Source of the DNA: Centroberyx gerrardi
Lineage: Eukaryota; Chordata; Actinopteri; Beryciformes; Berycidae
DNA length: 64,000 bases
Reading direction: 5' to 3'
NCBI RefSeq assembly: GCF_048128805.1
Contig: NC_136020.1
Location: 8,081,653 to 8,145,652, forward strand
Of the stretch, positions 43,963-64,000 are shown piece by piece. The stretch's first letter is position 1. Every line of letters begins with the position of its first letter. Both the position numbers and the translations under genes were made by a program. The notes below the pieces were generated by a model. It did no database searches, was not told the origin of the DNA, and worked only from the letters and a program-made list of their open reading frames with translations.

Positions 43963-45590
43963 CGGGGGGGGGAGGGGCTTTCGCGGTGTGCTGCACAAAC
44001 TTATACACACACGTCTTCCTCTGACTCTGTACCCTACCCAGAAGTTATGGATGCTGCAGATGTTACCAACTCTCCGCTCAACCCGCAGAGCCGCGCTGTG
44101 TGATGTAAGAAGAGGATGAGGGTGTGGGAGATATGGGCGTTATTCGGGGATATTTCTTTTCTTATACAGAATGCGTGAGGAACTATGACCAGATGACTGT
44201 GAGATACACACACACGCACACACACACACCCACTCACACATACACACACACACACACAGCATTTGTTTCCCATCGCAGTCACTCCACAAGCTGAAGTGGC
44301 CCTTGGTTGGTTTATGAGCCTCTTATAAACGGCGGTCTCAGCTGATGATAATACACCTTGAGACGCAGCTATAGGCAATGATCTTATCATATTGTAGATA
44401 TTAGAGGGGAAATTGGGCCAGCTCGCTATGGACATTTGTTCTATGTCAAAAACAAAAGGGAGGTAAGTTGAAACCTTGCTAATAAAGAGAGGAGATTGAG
44501 AAGGGAAGTAAGAGAGAGAGATAAATCTGCATGTTTGACAGTGAGTGCCCTTTCTCTTTATCCTAAGTGTTATAATAGTATTTTATTAGATTCTACTCAC
44601 ATTTCTACATTAACTTTTAACTAATAAACTATTTATGCTCAGCAAAAACGACATGTAAGTTAATATTAAACCCACTCCGGAGAAACAGCTGTCATTGTAG
44701 CCCTCCCAGCATTATATAATATACTGTGTTATACAAGCACTGTCCATACAAAGCACAGATGGTAAGTGGCCCCAATAAAAAATATTACAAGGCTATACAT
44801 TTAACTTTATTAGTGGACGGGCCAAACTTACCCAAATAGACATTGTAGTAGAATACGGACTAGAATAATGAAACTCTGTGTGTGCCGTTGCAAACATCGT
44901 ACATGATCTCTCTTGTATTTATTCATACTACTCCGACGTTGTACATTTGCCTCGCAGTACATCGACTCTCTGTTCTCTGCATATTGTATTATACTTTCCT
45001 CGTTTCCAGCACAGAAGCATGTTTATGTGTATGAAATTCATCAGTAATGACAGAAATGTAGAGTGGCTACTCTTAATCCTTAACAGACACGCACATTTTA
45101 GTTTTTGTCTTCAGGTAAATGGATGCTAGTGTCATACCTGGAAATGAGAGTCCTCATCATCGATGCTGAAAAGGAAAATGTTCCTTCTTCGAGTCCATGT
45201 TGTCCACCTCCTGTACAGCAAGGTGGACGTGCTTTTAATTCTGAAATAATAACCGTGAGTGAGATAGCTTGTGAGATAGTCCGCTTGACTTTCTCCTTTT
45301 ACATATGTGAATAGCCTCTTTTTTTTTTTTTGCATAGTAAATGTAGATAGAGATTATTTGTTGTTTGTGTACAGAGTTTTTTTTTTGTTTCATCCGTTTA
45401 ACTTAATGTCGTGCCAATTTTTGTGGAAATGTGTTTTCATTGTGACCCTTGTGTATATAATTTCAACATATTTCACCAACTAACTATGAGCGTATCTGCA
45501 AATTGCAGAGATACAATATATATTTTCATTTGGAAACAACACACCCTTTCTAGTCTAACCTTCCCTCCTCCAGCCCCCTGCTCCCCTTTT

Positions 45591-45596
45591 AATAAA
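45591..45596 (+). terminator. sema3c: Polyadenylation signal AATAAA (sema3c, proximal)
   Basis: AATAAA followed by aatgtgtgaccagc; a TGTG element shortly downstream fits a cleavage region. Confidence 0.5.
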
Positions 45597-45693
45597 AATG
45601 TGTGACCAGCATCATGTCAAAGTTCAAGTCGGTGTAATTTCAGTGTTATTATGAAACCTATGTATTTCTATTTATTAATGTAATGACAGCCCG

Positions 45694-45699
45694 AATAAA
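45694..45699 (+). terminator. sema3c: Polyadenylation signal AATAAA (sema3c, distal)
   Basis: AATAAA followed by tctgtttaaatg, with T-rich sequence downstream. Confidence 0.45.
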
Positions 45700-45720
45700 T
45701 CTGTTTAAATGAATTTTAAT

Positions 45721-46430
45721 TTCACACAGTGATCACAGAATCCATTGTCAGACATTGTTATCAGTATCATTTCTCAAAATGTCAGCACACTCTTTCTGTT
45801 AACAGTCATGACATCATCCCTCTGTCCGCTCAGTAGATTCGTTGGTGTGGCACATAATGCTATATAACAGGCACATATTGCTTTTAAGATACATGATGGG
45901 CGGAATTTTGGCAGCCTGGAAAATGTATGGGTTTAATATGCGGTAGCTCAAGTGGGTTCAGGTTTTTGCCATCCAACCCAATACATTTAAAAGGGAAATG
46001 TGCGGCCTACAGTATACCTGGGATACCCCAAGGTTGCAAATAGCCCAATCCCAGAGAGACGAGTAAGAGCTGTCTCAATGAAACACTTCCTTGTATGTGA
46101 GACTTGTACGCTCCAGACTGAACAGTGGAATCAAGGCAAGCCAGGAGGCTGCAGAGGGTCATTTAAAACCCATAAAACTAGAGAGAGGGCTCCTGCTGGG
46201 CAGAAATACTGCTTTCTCACCAAACAAACCCAAGCACCACACATAACCACAGCATAATCATGCCCTAGCACTTCGTATTTTGATTTATGGGCCACTCAAG
46301 GTGAAAAGGAAACTGAATCATTTTGCTTCAACATGCACAATAGAGAGGTTTGTTTCAGCCAACCTCAGACTGGAACAATCCTTTGAGACCAACAGTAGGA
46401 GTATGGCACCCAATGCAAATCCTCTTTTCA
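45721..46430. other. Intergenic gap between convergent sema3c and cd36
   Basis: About 0.7 kb with no gene or repeat recognised. The 3' UTRs of the two genes could nearly meet or overlap here. Confidence 0.6.
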
Positions 46431-46433
46431 CCT

Positions 46434-46439
46434 TTTATT
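46434..46439 (-). terminator. cd36: Candidate polyadenylation signal AATAAA (cd36)
   Basis: The plus strand reads TTTATT, so AATAAA on the minus strand, about 440 bases after the cd36 stop codon. A weaker ATTAAA lies at 46626-46631. Which is used is unknown. Confidence 0.4.
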
Positions 46440-46880
46440 CATTCTGAAGGCGCCACTTCAGCACAGGATATTAATATTTCAGTTATGCGATTAAAGTTTA
46501 GCTATCATGTAGAGGTACATTTCTTTCACAGGATGTAGAATAAAACCTATTTCTCTCTCTGTGGAGATTAATAACCTTACAGTTCAGAGGAGTCTCCACT
46601 TGCTCTCGAAATCCCTGACTTGAGATTTAATGTTACAGTGGTTATTGCAATTAAATGAATAACGTATGAAATAATAATTGCCAAAGGAATTCAGCTCTCG
46701 AACTTTACAAAATCACAGTATTCCCCCCCACACACACTTGGTATCAAAGAAAGAAAGATTGTAAATAACAATGACGTTACAAAAAGTGCAAGTCAATATC
46801 AAAAGGTCAAAGGTCGGATAGCAGCGTGAGCGCACTGTGCTCCACACCTCCCACATTAAAGGCAACTCGGCCTGATTCAC

Positions 46881-64000
<17,120 letters not shown>

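Larger units (their letters stand above)
43963..45720 (+). other. sema3c: sema3c 3' UTR
   Basis: Extends from the stop codon to one of two AATAAA signals (45591-45596 and 45694-45699). It contains a CA-rich tract (44208-44260) and many T-rich and ATTTA-like stretches. Length about 1.65-1.75 kb if either signal is used; inferred, not shown. Confidence 0.6.

Overview
The window is nuclear DNA from a ray-finned fish, most likely a teleost. Spliced, single-copy vertebrate genes have compact introns (several of 75-230 bp), surrounded by dense CA/GT microsatellites and short inverted-repeat elements. The order sema3c - cd36 - gnai1 corresponds to the human 7q21 block SEMA3C - CD36 - (GNAT3) - GNAI1. 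Species cannot be named from the sequence.

Three protein-coding genes can be reconstructed exon by exon with consistent reading phase. (1) sema3c, plus strand, 17 coding exons from 12587 to 43962, predicted 774 residues: a secreted class-3 semaphorin. Its first ~12.5 kb upstream contain no recognisable gene; a 5' non-coding exon may end at 8856. (2) cd36, minus strand, 12 coding exons from 51463 down to 46881, predicted 471 residues: a class B scavenger receptor with two membrane segments. (3) gnai1, plus strand, first three coding exons from 54884 to the window edge: an inhibitory G-protein alpha subunit, cut off at residue 87. sema3c and cd36 converge tail to tail with about 1 kb or less between their 3' ends; cd36 and gnai1 are divergent, 3.4 kb apart between start codons. 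The genes share a neighbourhood but no common pathway can be claimed from sequence.

The non-coding part carries most of the unusual structure. Introns of sema3c hold four copies of a short terminal-inverted-repeat element (CACTGCAAAAA type). One copy, in intron 11, is interrupted by an intact intron-containing tRNA-Leu(CAA) gene followed directly by a LINE/SINE-like 3' tail. Intron 1 holds a ~700 bp nested inverted-repeat element with a 21-bp tandem array. A broken MADF-domain coding fragment, probably from a Harbinger-type transposon, lies at 5950-6240. Exon 6 of sema3c is bracketed by a (TG)n tract and a complementary (CA)n tract, which could pair in the pre-mRNA around an in-frame exon. 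No bacterial features, CRISPR arrays or defence systems are present.
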